The notes: a model not told the origin generated them from the letters alone. 52,322 nucleotides of DNA from Bacteroidota bacterium (GCA_016192035.1 JACPUW010000035.1:1-52322); one strand, 5' to 3'. Numbered from the stretch's first letter, positions 1-8,619 are shown. A program made the numbers and translations.

Positions 1-1
1 G

Positions 2-232
2 CACCACGCGGGCACCGACCCAGAAGAGCGCAAGCTGATAGAGGACGAGCAGGAGGCCTGGCGCACGTTCACGGCCATGTTTGAAGAACAGGCCCATGAG
101 CTCATAGATGCGCTTAAGAAGAAGGATAAAATACTGAAAGAGAACGAAATTTCAATTAAGGAGAAAGACCTAGCCCTTGAAAGGATGGCCCGGGAGCTGG
201 AAGAAATGCGGCGAAAGCTGGAGGGCAAGTAG
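2..232 (+). CDS. C-terminal fragment of a charged coiled-coil protein (5' end outside window)
   Basis: The frame is open from the left edge and ends at TAG 230-232, giving the last 76 residues of a protein. The segment is almost wholly helical and highly charged, with Lys/Glu heptad-like repeats over the last 45 residues, which points to a coiled coil. The part before it (DPEERKLIEDEQEAWRTF) resembles the region that precedes the coiled tail in Rpn/PD-(D/E)XK-family transposase-like nucleases of Bacteroidota. That is only an impression, because no catalytic domain lies inside the window. A hundred bases of non-coding sequence separate it from the MATE gene. Confidence 0.55.
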   Translation, partial: HHAGTDPEERKLIEDEQEAWRTFTAMFEEQAHELIDALKKKDKILKENEISIKEKDLALERMARELEEMRRKLEGK

Positions 233-331
233 TGTGGCCATATGGGTTCACCAGTTTCGGTAGGCTGCCGATGTTCAAATCAATTCCATTACAGGCTTGT
301 TCAGCGGCCCAAATAGTGTGTCCTTTGCGCC

Positions 332-1720
332 ATGCGAGGCAGGCTCTGGGCTGAAATCAAGAAAAATACTTCTCTGGCTATCCCAGTGGTACTTGGACAA
401 CTAGGACACATAGTTACCCACCTGGCCGACGCGGTGATGGTAGGACGACTTGGCGCTGAGCATCTTGCTGCTGCCTCATTTGCCAATGCCGTCTATTCCG
501 TTTTGCTGGTTTTTGCCATTGGTACTTCGGCAGCAATTACCACCTTGGTGGGCAACCATCATGGTGCCAATAGACGTGATCAGGTAATCCATACCGTAGG
601 CAATGGTTTTTGGCTTCTGGTTATTATGGCCTCCCTGCTTTGCCTGACGGCGCTGTTCACGAGGCCCTTGCTTTACCACTTGGGCCAGCCTAACCACATA
701 GTGGTCTCAGCCGTTTCTTATTTCGGCATTTTGTCTTGGTCCCTACTCCCACTTATGGGTTTTTTGGTGATAAAGAATGCGTTTGATGGGCTGGAATGGA
801 CTACGCCAGGTATGGTCATTAGCATAGTGGCCAATTTGATCAATATTGGCCTGAACTACATACTTATTTATGGGCACCTGGGCATTGGGCCAATGGGCCT
901 CAACGGTGCCGGCCTAGCTACCTTATTGGCGCGGGTTCTTATGCTAATAATGGCATTGGCCATTCTATATTGGCATCCTAGGGTCAGGTTTATCCGCTTT
1001 TCATTGTGGAAATTTTTGCCATCACGTAAACATTGTTGGGAAATATGCTCCCTGGGCCTGCCCATAGGTGCGCAATACCTGCTTGAAGCTGGTGCATTTA
1101 TTTTGGCCGCAATTGCCATTGGATGGGCAGGAAGCCAAGACTTGGCAGCGCATCAAATCGCTATTGGCATAGCGTCTTTTACCTATATGTTCGCCACCGG
1201 TATTGGCGCGGCTGCTACCATACGGATTAGCAATGCCTTAGGAGCCAACCAATTGGGATTGCTACGTATAATTAGCCGTTCGTTACTCCTTATGATCTTG
1301 GTGGTGGAGGCTTTTTTTGCTATCTCTATTGTGTTGTTACACAATGTGCTGCCAAAGTTCTTTGTGGCCGACGAACGGGTCATGACCCTGGCTGGCTCAC
1401 TCTTGCTGGTGTCTGCCTTGTTTCAGTTGGCCGATGGGGTACAGGTGCTACTAATGGGGGCCTTACGTGGGCTTTCTGATGTGCGAATGCCTACCCTTAT
1501 TGCCTTGCTTTCATACTGGGTAATTTCTTTGCCCATAGGCTACTGGCTCATGAAATCCTTTGAACTTGGTGCTGTAGGGGTGTGGTTGGGCTTGCTAATT
1601 GGGCTCTCGTCTGCCGCCATCCTGCTCGCCTGGAGATACTTCCGATTGCTCAAGGGCATGTCGCCGCACTACCCAATCCCGGCAACCCAGCCAACACATG
1701 TGAGCGGGTTGGATGGTTAA
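332..1720 (+). CDS. MATE family multidrug/metabolite efflux transporter
   Basis: A 462-residue polytopic inner-membrane protein with about 12 hydrophobic segments, the usual size for NorM/DinF-type MATE exporters. Typical MATE sequence includes the N-terminal PVVLGQLGHIVTHLADAVMVGRLG segment (residues about 18-41), the central GLPIGAQYLLEAGAF segment opening the second half, and ADGVQVLLMGALRGLSD near the C-terminus. MATE proteins export cationic drugs or metabolites by H+ or Na+ antiport; the substrate here cannot be read from sequence. ATG 332 lies 100 bp after the previous stop. The stop overlaps the start of the glutaminyl cyclase gene by 8 bp, so the two are probably co-transcribed. Confidence 0.93.
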   Translation: MRGRLWAEIKKNTSLAIPVVLGQLGHIVTHLADAVMVGRLGAEHLAAASFANAVYSVLLVFAIGTSAAITTLVGNHHGANRRDQVIHTVGNGFWLLVIMASLLCLTALFTRPLLYHLGQPNHIVVSAVSYFGILSWSLLPLMGFLVIKNAFDGLEWTTPGMVISIVANLINIGLNYILIYGHLGIGPMGLNGAGLATLLARVLMLIMALAILYWHPRVRFIRFSLWKFLPSRKHCWEICSLGLPIGAQYLLEAGAFILAAIAIGWAGSQDLAAHQIAIGIASFTYMFATGIGAAATIRISNALGANQLGLLRIISRSLLLMILVVEAFFAISIVLLHNVLPKFFVADERVMTLAGSLLLVSALFQLADGVQVLLMGALRGLSDVRMPTLIALLSYWVISLPIGYWLMKSFELGAVGVWLGLLIGLSSAAILLAWRYFRLLKGMSPHYPIPATQPTHVSGLDG

Positions 1721-2837
1721 TTTCGACTGTATGTACGCTAATAGGTTTTGTAAAAGGTTCCGCGATTATTTGGCCTTGTTTTTTGTTTGCCAAGTAGTTG
1801 CATGTGGACCAGGGGCCAATAGGGATCCAAAATCCACTGAGCGGAAGGTAGCAGTCCTGGCTTCACCGCTAAATCATCAAGTGCTTCGCTACGGCGACAT
1901 TCTGCCCGTACAATTAAAACTTGACCCGAAATACTTAGATCAAATAGATTCTATTGTGTTGATTATTAATGAAAAGAGAAAATTTTTAATAGACAGGGAC
2001 AATCCAAACGCCCAATTACCATTGGAGAATATGGCTCTGGGGAGGGCCAGTGTGCTGGTAAGGATACATCTCAATAGCCGAACACAAGAAAACAAACTGG
2101 CTTATATAAAGATACTTAGCAATATGGTTCCCCTGTCCTATACGTATAGCACCATAGCCTCTTATCCACACAATGTGCAGTCATATACCCAGGGCCTGTT
2201 GTGGCACAATGGCTTTTTGTATGAAAGTACCGGACAGCGCGGATTTTCAAAACTGCTCAAAGTGGACCTGGCTACAGGCCAGGCCTTACAATCACATGAC
2301 CTCGATAAGTCATTGTTTGGTGAAGGATTGGCTCTTTGGAAAGATCGTTTAATCCAGCTCACCTGGACATCGGGCCTCGGTTTGGTGTATGACCTTTCAT
2401 CGTTTGCCGAAAAGGGCAAGTTTAGTTATCCGGGCGAAGGCTGGGGGCTAACCACCGATGGTTCACATCTCATCATGAGCAACGGTACCAACGAATTGGC
2501 CTTTTTAAATCCAGAAACCTTTGCCAAGGAACACTCCATATGGGTGATGGACCACAAAGGCGAGGTAGATAAACTTAATGAATTGGAGTTTGTGGAGGGC
2601 GAAATATGGGCCAACTACTATGAATATGAGATATATCGCATTGTTCGCATTGACCCCAAAACTGGTCAGGTGACTGGATATATTGACCTAACTGGATTGA
2701 TTGACAAAGACCGTCATGAATCAATAGACGTGCTGAATGGCATAGCCTACGACCCGGTGGGCAAACGCCTGTGGGTGACAGGAAAATACTACCCTAAGTT
2801 ATACCAGATTGAGGTACTTGTGGCTGAGGACCTTTAG
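1713..2837 (+). CDS. Glutaminyl-peptide cyclotransferase (type I beta-propeller), lipoprotein
   Basis: Converts N-terminal glutamine of peptides to pyroglutamate. Residues about 150-370 match the beta-propeller glutamine cyclotransferase family (PF05096): YTQGLLWHNGFLYEST, FGEGLALWKDRLIQLTW, NELEFVEGEIWANYY and LNGIAYDP are signature stretches in the expected order. The N-terminus has a hydrophobic segment ending in VVAC-GPG (Cys about residue 31), a lipobox, so the enzyme should be anchored in the envelope on the periplasmic side. Residues about 35-145 form an extra N-terminal, probably beta-sandwich, domain. ATG 1713 overlaps the MATE stop; ATG 1731 is an alternative that gives a shorter signal peptide. 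The context with Q-starting exported proteins is discussed in the findings. Confidence 0.9.
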   Translation: MVNFDCMYANRFCKRFRDYLALFFVCQVVACGPGANRDPKSTERKVAVLASPLNHQVLRYGDILPVQLKLDPKYLDQIDSIVLIINEKRKFLIDRDNPNAQLPLENMALGRASVLVRIHLNSRTQENKLAYIKILSNMVPLSYTYSTIASYPHNVQSYTQGLLWHNGFLYESTGQRGFSKLLKVDLATGQALQSHDLDKSLFGEGLALWKDRLIQLTWTSGLGLVYDLSSFAEKGKFSYPGEGWGLTTDGSHLIMSNGTNELAFLNPETFAKEHSIWVMDHKGEVDKLNELEFVEGEIWANYYEYEIYRIVRIDPKTGQVTGYIDLTGLIDKDRHESIDVLNGIAYDPVGKRLWVTGKYYPKLYQIEVLVAEDL

Positions 2838-2844
2838 GGAATGG

Positions 2845-3969
2845 CTAGAATGGTTTGCCGTGTGTGAGCCGTATAAGGCGCCTGGCAACTCCGGGCAGTG
2901 GCCGCAATATGCTTATGGCAAGGGATGATAAATGGGTATTGAGCAACAATCCTTGTAAACGCCTGGCCGTCTGAACCCTGAGTCCAAATGCGGCCCGCCA
3001 ATCACGTGCATGGTGGGTTTCCATGCGGGTTCTATCGGTCAATCCCCTTAAATATCGGTCTAAGTGATAGGCTGCCAATTGTGCCCCATGCAAGGCCATG
3101 CTCATTCCATTGCCGGTGAGAGGGGTAATCATCCCTGCCGAATCGCCGGCCATTAAACTATGCTGCCATACGGTCCCTTTATCTCCAAATGAAACCTGTG
3201 AAATACTCAAGGGGTGGCTGTACAAATGCTCCGAATGACTCAAATGATGGGCCAAGTAAGGGTTTCTGGCCAAATAGCGATGTTCTAATTGGCTAATGGA
3301 GCCAGCCTTTTGCAACATTTGGGCAGTGGTAAGGTAGCAAAAACAGGTGCGGCCGTTTTCCACCCGGCTTATACCGGCATATCCCTGTTCAAAGAGGTGA
3401 AGCTCTATCAAGTCATCGGGTATATCGCTGCGCAAGTGGTACTTAATGCCTACAAAATTGTTTTTCCGGTCAGGGGTACTTGTGGCAAATCCTCGGGGCT
3501 TGTCCAGTTTTGACCGTTTGCCGTAGGCCGCTACTACCGATTTAAATTGAAAAGGCCCACAATCGGTCTGTATTTCAAAATCGTCGGTCATGGGCCTATG
3601 TAGTATTGACTGGGCCCTAACCCCTTGCAATACTATTGCGCCTTTGGCCAGGGCTGCATTGGCCATGGCATCATCAAGCGCATAACGGCTAATGCCATAG
3701 CCGCCCAATGGAAGCGGGGTTTCAAGTTTTTTCCCGCTGGGATGTGTTATTGCAAACCTGCCTATATGTTGCCCGCCAAGGGATTCAATATCCAAACCCA
3801 GTTTGCCCAAAAAAGGCAGGCTTTCATTTGAAAGATACTCCCCACATACTTTATGTGCTGGATAGTGCCCTTTTTCAAACACCACTACCGAATGCCCCTG
3901 CGATGCCAACAAATTGGCGGCAGCCAAACCAGCCATGCCGCCTCCAACAATGCCAACTTCATAACTCAT
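2845..3969 (-). CDS. FAD-dependent oxidoreductase (geranylgeranyl-reductase/monooxygenase-like) of the type III PKS operon
   Basis: A 374-residue flavoprotein. The N-terminus has a Rossmann FAD-binding motif, GIVGGGMAGLAAANLL, within the first 20 residues. KVCGEYLSNE follows at about residue 45-55, as in geranylgeranyl-reductase-type enzymes, and GDSAGMITPLTGNGMSMAL near residue 275 is the second FAD motif (GD...P..G.G). It could hydroxylate or reduce the polyketide product; SrsC of the Streptomyces griseus srs phenolic-lipid operon is a functional parallel, not a proven orthologue. A longer open frame exists upstream, but ATG 3969-3967 overlaps the methyltransferase stop as ATGA, so I take that as start. 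It is the last gene of the three-gene operon and converges on the glutaminyl cyclase gene with a 7 bp gap. Confidence 0.85.
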   Translation of the reverse strand: MSYEVGIVGGGMAGLAAANLLASQGHSVVVFEKGHYPAHKVCGEYLSNESLPFLGKLGLDIESLGGQHIGRFAITHPSGKKLETPLPLGGYGISRYALDDAMANAALAKGAIVLQGVRAQSILHRPMTDDFEIQTDCGPFQFKSVVAAYGKRSKLDKPRGFATSTPDRKNNFVGIKYHLRSDIPDDLIELHLFEQGYAGISRVENGRTCFCYLTTAQMLQKAGSISQLEHRYLARNPYLAHHLSHSEHLYSHPLSISQVSFGDKGTVWQHSLMAGDSAGMITPLTGNGMSMALHGAQLAAYHLDRYLRGLTDRTRMETHHARDWRAAFGLRVQTARRLQGLLLNTHLSSLAISILRPLPGVARRLIRLTHGKPF

Positions 3970-4664
3970 TGCCCGCAGTCTTTTTGTATGACTACCAACC
4001 ATCTAAAAGCCCAGATCCATGTTATAGTCTTGGAGTGCGCGGGTATTTCCCGTATCAATTGGTGCAACTCCTTTTTGGTAAATGCCTTAGCTACAGATAA
4101 ACAGGCATCGTGACGTACCAGGTAAGATCGGGAGAGCAGGCGGGTGAGCCATTTAATGGAAAAATAGGCAAACCAATGTCTATGTAGGTCATTCAGAATA
4201 GCATAACTTGCTATCCGTAGCTTGGTGTTGAACAGGGACTTCAGCTTCTCTCCATAAAGGTGGTGCCCTACCAATGAGCTCATGGCAACATTATATTGAC
4301 CCGTAGGCAGGGATTCAAAATCAAGGGTTTGGTATGCTATTGGGTATCCCATACTATGCACCTTGGCATAGGCTATGGCATCAGGAAGCAGGTCTATTCC
4401 AGTGAGTTCTACTTGAATCCCGCGTGCCGAAGCCCAATGCCATATGGCCCTTAGTGTATCGCCACCGCCACAGCCTAGATCCACTATGCGCATGGTACCC
4501 TGTATGTGGGGTGCTATTTTTTCTAATCCCAGCAAGGTGGCGCGGTGGCCGCCCAACAGGCGGTTAATTGTCTCCAGTTCGGTGAGATTTCTCCATAAGC
4601 CTGCGCGCGGTATTTCTGGATTGTCCAGCATCTCCGCCTGATGGCTCCGCTTATTAAACCGCAT
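3966..4664 (-). CDS. SAM-dependent methyltransferase of the type III PKS operon
   Basis: A 232-residue class I methyltransferase. SAM motif I is MRIVDLGCGGGDTLRA (about residues 68-83), and motif II has the acidic residue in ELTGIDLLPDAIAYA. The middle gene of the PKS operon, it probably methylates the PKS product or an oxidised derivative, as SrsB and BpsB do in comparable operons; the site (O or C) is not predictable. The start is chosen at ATG 4664-4662, which overlaps the PKS stop as TAATG; a start 30 bp upstream is possible but would overlap the PKS gene more. The stop overlaps the next gene as ATGA. Both overlaps suggest translational coupling. Confidence 0.87.
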   Translation of the reverse strand: MRFNKRSHQAEMLDNPEIPRAGLWRNLTELETINRLLGGHRATLLGLEKIAPHIQGTMRIVDLGCGGGDTLRAIWHWASARGIQVELTGIDLLPDAIAYAKVHSMGYPIAYQTLDFESLPTGQYNVAMSSLVGHHLYGEKLKSLFNTKLRIASYAILNDLHRHWFAYFSIKWLTRLLSRSYLVRHDACLSVAKAFTKKELHQLIREIPAHSKTITWIWAFRWLVVIQKDCGQ

Positions 4665-5746
4665 TAGTTGGCGGTAGATTGCTGTATAAGGCAAGATTCA
4701 AGGGTGAGGCCAGGGCCAAACCCTGCGGCAAAAATCACATCATCTTCCTGTAGGTTGCGCCGATCCCACATCTCCTTGAGCACAAACAAAATAGTAGGCG
4801 ACGACATGTTGCCGTGGTGCTTTAGTATTTGCCGAGGTATGTCAAGGGCATCAACGGGCAGTTCCATGGTCTCTTCCACAGCGTTCAGTATCTTGATCCC
4901 GCCCGGGTGTATGGCCCATTTTCCCACATCACTTCTCTGCAATCCAGCGGTATATAAACAGCCCTCCAGTAGCGGCTGCACACCTTCTTTCACCAATTCA
5001 GGTATGTATGAAGTGAGTTTCATCTTAAAGGCGTGATCACCTATTTCCCAAGCCATGTCCTTTTGTCCCTTGGAAATTAGTCGGCTAAAAAAGCGGCTAA
5101 TTTTCCACTTGTTTGTTTGCCTGGTTTTACCGCTAACTATCACGGCAGCAGCACCATCGGCAAAAAGCGCGTTGGCCCTTAGATTGTCTTCTGTGGTATT
5201 TTTCAAAAAGTGTAAGGAGCAGAGTTCCACGCAAACTATCAATACACGCGAATTGGGTTCACTCTGGCATAGGGCGTCGGCTATGCGAAGGGCGTGAAAT
5301 GCGGCATAACACCCCATAAAGTTGACCGACAAACGAATGACATCATCACCCAAACTAAGTTTCTCCATTAGCTGGATATCTAATCCTGGGGCCGACATGC
5401 CCGTACAACTGACCGTTATTAAATGGGTTACTGTTTTAAGCTCAATGTCTTGCAGGGCATTCACAGCTGCCTTCAGGGCCAGGTCGGGGGCTTCTTCGGC
5501 AAAGACACGCATGCGCTCGCTCAGGCTGGCCTGACGGCCATTAAAAAGATGATGGTTCTCGTTGCGCGGGGAGAAATCTGGCAGTACGCTGTGGCGTTCA
5601 TCAATGCCTGACTTGGCATATAGTATGCGGATAAGCCGGTCCGTGCGCTCATCCGCCGACACGTATGACCGCATGAAGTCAGAAATTTCTTGCTGCCTGT
5701 ATTTATAGGAAGGAAGTGCCGTGCCTATGGCGGTGATGTAACTCAT
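4664..5746 (-). CDS. Type III polyketide synthase (chalcone/stilbene synthase-like)
   Basis: A 360-residue homodimeric condensing enzyme of usual family length. The catalytic triad is readable: Cys146 in NFMGCYAAFHALR, His280 in WAIHPGGIKIL, and Asn313 in HHGNMSSPT. The C-terminal GFGPGLTLE loop is typical of the family. Such enzymes extend an acyl-CoA or acyl-ACP starter with malonyl units to alkylpyrones, alkylresorcinols or phloroglucinols. No dedicated acyl ligase or ACP is visible nearby, so the starter may come from fatty-acid metabolism. First gene of a three-gene operon (PKS, methyltransferase, FAD enzyme) and divergent from a UbiA-type prenyltransferase across a 90 bp gap. Confidence 0.95.
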   Translation of the reverse strand: MSYITAIGTALPSYKYRQQEISDFMRSYVSADERTDRLIRILYAKSGIDERHSVLPDFSPRNENHHLFNGRQASLSERMRVFAEEAPDLALKAAVNALQDIELKTVTHLITVSCTGMSAPGLDIQLMEKLSLGDDVIRLSVNFMGCYAAFHALRIADALCQSEPNSRVLIVCVELCSLHFLKNTTEDNLRANALFADGAAAVIVSGKTRQTNKWKISRFFSRLISKGQKDMAWEIGDHAFKMKLTSYIPELVKEGVQPLLEGCLYTAGLQRSDVGKWAIHPGGIKILNAVEETMELPVDALDIPRQILKHHGNMSSPTILFVLKEMWDRRNLQEDDVIFAAGFGPGLTLESCLIQQSTAN

Positions 5747-5836
5747 ATGCCTGACTGATGTTGGTGCCTACAACCACTAGATCAAAGAAAGTGTTCGCCT
5801 CTTTCAAATCTGCGTCCACAATATTGCACCAATGTA

Positions 5837-6739
5837 ATGAATATTTTATCAATCAAAAACTTGAAGAAGTGGCGCCATGCGGCAGTGCTGTTGCGCATTC
5901 CTTTTTCGGTGTACCTCATGCCCGTTTTTTGGTTTGCCCTACTCCCTATTCAGCCCCATGAAGCTACATGGATAGGGGTGATTGGTGTTTTTATAGTGGT
6001 GCACTTGTTTCTATATCCCGCCAGCAACGGGTATAATTCTTATTGCGATAAGGATGAAGGGCCTATAGGGGGCCTTGAGAAACCTCCCCCTGCCAATGGG
6101 CAATTGTGGTTTTTATCTTCGGCATTTGACTTAATTGCTTTGATATTAGGGTTTTGGATCAACTGGATTTTTGGGATTGGTATCCTTGTCTTTACCCTTG
6201 TGTCCAAAGCTTATAGCTGGCCAAAAATCCGATTAAAGAAGTACCCCATTATTGCCGCACTGACAGTGAGTGCGTTCCAAGGATTTATTGCCTATTTCAC
6301 CATTCAATCGGGATTTACAGGTGAGATAGGGACTTCTACCCACAACCTCCTCTTGGCAATCTGTTCAAGTGTCTTTTTGGCAGGGAGTTATCCTTTGACC
6401 CAATTGTATCAGCACAAGGAAGACGCCCAACGGGGAGATGTAAGCCTGAGCATGTTGTTAGGGGTGGAGGGCACCTTTCGTTTTTCGGCTCTTATGTTTT
6501 CGCTGGGCGCATTGCTCTTATTCATTGGCCTGTGGATGTGGGGAGTGTGGTACGTATTTCCGGTATTTCTAGTGACTACGACTCCGGTGACCATCTTGTT
6601 TGTGAGGTGGTGGAAGGCCTGTAGCCAAGACCCCATTCATGCCGGATTTGCACAGGCCATGCGGATGAATAAGGTGTCGTCTATCTGTATGAGCTTGGCT
6701 TTTATAGCTATTAGGGAGATACTCATCTTCTGGAAGTGA
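5837..6739 (+). CDS. UbiA-superfamily prenyltransferase (integral membrane)
   Basis: A 300-residue protein with about eight hydrophobic helices. The first metal/diphosphate-binding motif is N67-S-Y-C-D71-K-D73-E followed by GPIGG, the usual NxxxDxxxD-like site. The second is YQHKEDAQRGDVSLSMLLG near residues 192-210, matching the second Asp-rich loop of the superfamily. These enzymes attach an isoprenoid chain to an aromatic acceptor in the membrane. Standing divergently beside a type III PKS operon, it probably prenylates the phenolic product, although a role in another lipoquinone cannot be excluded. ATG 5837 is 90 bp from the PKS start, so both transcripts start in that gap; I found no clear TAnnTTTG box there. 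Confidence 0.85.
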   Translation: MNILSIKNLKKWRHAAVLLRIPFSVYLMPVFWFALLPIQPHEATWIGVIGVFIVVHLFLYPASNGYNSYCDKDEGPIGGLEKPPPANGQLWFLSSAFDLIALILGFWINWIFGIGILVFTLVSKAYSWPKIRLKKYPIIAALTVSAFQGFIAYFTIQSGFTGEIGTSTHNLLLAICSSVFLAGSYPLTQLYQHKEDAQRGDVSLSMLLGVEGTFRFSALMFSLGALLLFIGLWMWGVWYVFPVFLVTTTPVTILFVRWWKACSQDPIHAGFAQAMRMNKVSSICMSLAFIAIREILIFWK

Positions 6740-6799
6740 ATTAAAAATTCTTAGGTGCCGAACTTTTGGCTAAGGCCTTTTGTCAATGCCCACCTAAAC

Positions 6800-7507
6800 A
6801 TGAGAAACACCAAACCAAACCACATGAGAGGAGTAAAACTATTCGCAACCGCACTCTTAGCGCTGGGATTATCGGCGGCCTTTGGCCAGGCCACCCGGTT
6901 TTCCACCGCCGACCTGGCACTTGGGCCTAATGGCACGGTTACCGTGCTTTCGTTGGCCTATACCAAATCTTTTATCATTAAAGACCACATTTGGTTGGGC
7001 ATAGGCCTTAGGGGCAACCAATTGATGGCAGGTGAACAGACCTATTTCACCGCTCCGGCCAAATACACCATGAACGACCAACTTGATGAGTTCAAATTGG
7101 GTAAGGCTTCTACCACATCGCTAAGCATCAAGCTGCACCTGGGCGGGTTAATTACTGAAAAAATAGGATTGGGCTTCAATATTGACGCGCTGGGAATTTC
7201 ATTTGGGCCCGGGCAAACGGGTACGCTTACCCAGATGGTAGCCGACCCTGATGGCAGCACGTTTGCCAACACTACGGCCAAACCCACTTCTACCAATGTA
7301 CTCCTAGTGGGTGACAATGATATAGGTAGCCTAAACTCTGAGTTTTTTCTGTACTATAAGGCGGGCCAGAAACTGGGGTTTCGCGCAGGACTTTCCATGT
7401 TCTTTTCGGAGTACACCACCCAAGCCGCCGGGTTTGACGGCAACCAAAGGTTCAGGAGCAAGATTTCCTACCCATTTGTTTCCGTTGGTTATCATTTCAA
7501 TAAGTAA
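6800..7507 (+). CDS. Predicted outer-membrane beta-barrel protein
   Basis: About 235 residues with a signal peptide (FATALLALGLSAAFG, then Q as likely first mature residue). The rest has alternating amphipathic strands such as TVTVLSLAYTKSFI, TSLSIKLHLGGLI and LGFRAGLSMFFSEY. The C-terminus is SYPFVSVGYHFNK, with an aromatic penultimate stretch as in small Bacteroidota barrels. I do not recognise a specific family. The open frame extends back to a GTG at 6755; ATG 6800 or ATG 6824 is more likely, both leaving a complete signal peptide. YceI follows 5 bp later, so the two may be one transcript. Confidence 0.7.
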   Translation: MRNTKPNHMRGVKLFATALLALGLSAAFGQATRFSTADLALGPNGTVTVLSLAYTKSFIIKDHIWLGIGLRGNQLMAGEQTYFTAPAKYTMNDQLDEFKLGKASTTSLSIKLHLGGLITEKIGLGFNIDALGISFGPGQTGTLTQMVADPDGSTFANTTAKPTSTNVLLVGDNDIGSLNSEFFLYYKAGQKLGFRAGLSMFFSEYTTQAAGFDGNQRFRSKISYPFVSVGYHFNK

Positions 7508-7512
7508 TTGCC

Positions 7513-8040
7513 ATGAAGAATTTAATGATAATAAGCACATTGCTCTTGGCATTTCCTGTCATGGCAGCAAATAGGATTATTTCATCGGCCAGTTCTACAG
7601 TGGGTTTTGAGATTTCAAATGCAGGTATGGCGGTAGATGGAAAATTTACCGAAGTATCAGGCAACATTGATATTGACCCGGCCAATCTCTCGGCTGCACG
7701 TGTGTTCGCTACGGTGAAAACGGCAAGTATAAATACCGGCATTGCCATGCGCGACGACCACTTGCGCAGCAAGGATTACTTTGATTCCGACAAGTTTCCA
7801 AGCATGACGTTTGTGGGAAGTTCATGCTCCATAAAGGATGGCGTCATCACCCTAACGGGCAAACTCACCATAAAGGACAAAAGCAAAATCATCAGCATGC
7901 CCGTTGGTACCTCCACTAAAGGTGACCTAACAATCTATTCAGCTAGTTTCCAGATAGATAGAAAGGAATTTGGTGTAGGCGGCAATAGCTGGATAATGGG
8001 CGATGATGTAAAAGTGAAACTTGCCATAGCTTGCAAGTAA
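7513..8040 (+). CDS. YceI family lipid-binding-like periplasmic protein
   Basis: A 175-residue protein with signal peptide MKNLMIISTLLLAFPVMA followed by one YceI domain (PF04264). Family features are SSTVGFEISNAGMAVDGKF near the mature N-terminus, MRDDHLRSKDYFDSDKFPSMTFV in the centre and FQIDRKEFGVGG near the end. YceI proteins fold as a lipocalin-like barrel that binds polyisoprenoid or amide lipids in the periplasm. It is preceded by a beta-barrel gene and converges with a MarR regulator across a strong hairpin terminator. This mature protein does not begin with Gln, unlike most exported proteins in the window. Confidence 0.93.
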   Translation: MKNLMIISTLLLAFPVMAANRIISSASSTVGFEISNAGMAVDGKFTEVSGNIDIDPANLSAARVFATVKTASINTGIAMRDDHLRSKDYFDSDKFPSMTFVGSSCSIKDGVITLTGKLTIKDKSKIISMPVGTSTKGDLTIYSASFQIDRKEFGVGGNSWIMGDDVKVKLAIACK

Positions 8041-8070
8041 TGCGCTGAAAATGTGTTGTCTTACTGATTG

Positions 8071-8101
8071 AACCAGGTTGGAGTTCCAGCCTGGTTTTTT
8101 T
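8071..8101 (+). terminator. Rho-independent terminator after yceI
   Basis: AACCAGG (8071-8077) pairs with CCTGGTT (8090-8096), and the pairing continues inward as T-G wobble, T-A, G-C and G-C, leaving a small loop. A run of T follows to 8101. It ends the beta-barrel/yceI transcript; the MarR gene converges on it from the right. Confidence 0.85.
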
Positions 8102-8124
8102 ATGTTTGGCTAGGTTGACCCTGC

Positions 8125-8619
8125 CTAGTCATCAAAGTCCGTCATATCCATAGGCCCATCCTTGGCTATGTATGACTCCCTTACCTTGTCCAAAATCTCG
8201 TTAACCACTTTAGCTTCTTCTGCCGATATGCCTTCTAAGGCCTTGTAGTGGTCCAGTATCAGGGGCTTTATTTCTTCGAGCATTTTTAAGCCCTTTTTGG
8301 TTATCCATACCTCAGTATTGCGCTTGTCGGCCGAGCCCGTCGATTTGCTCACCAAACCCTTCTCGGCCAGTTTGTTTACCAATCTTGATGCATTGGACAT
8401 CTTATCGAGCATGCGCTCTATTATGGTGCTTATATTTACCTTGTTTGGGCTCTGGCCCCTAAGTATGCGCAGTACATTATATTGCTGTTTGGTAATGCCA
8501 AAAGGCTTGAGGATGACATGTACCTTGCGCTGCATAAAGTACTGGGTGTAAATGATGTTTACAGCCATTTTGTGGTACTCAGAGTCAAATCTGCTCTTTA
8601 TTTCCTCTTCAAGTTTCAT
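8125..8619 (-). CDS. MarR family transcriptional regulator
   Basis: A 164-residue winged-helix regulator. The DNA-binding region is readable: GITKQQYNVLRILRG, then IIERMLDKMSNASRLVNKLAEKGLV as recognition helix, then the wing GSADKRNTEVWITKKG with the family's D-x-R signature. MarR proteins are dimers that bind short palindromes and are released by small ligands or oxidants. ATG 8619 (MKLEEE) is chosen because the longer frame starts at TTG. A TGTTA-N5-TAACA palindrome lies about 55 bp upstream and may be its operator. The adjacent yceI is a plausible target, since MarR/YceI pairs are common in this phylum. Confidence 0.93.
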   Translation of the reverse strand: MKLEEEIKSRFDSEYHKMAVNIIYTQYFMQRKVHVILKPFGITKQQYNVLRILRGQSPNKVNISTIIERMLDKMSNASRLVNKLAEKGLVSKSTGSADKRNTEVWITKKGLKMLEEIKPLILDHYKALEGISAEEAKVVNEILDKVRESYIAKDGPMDMTDFDD

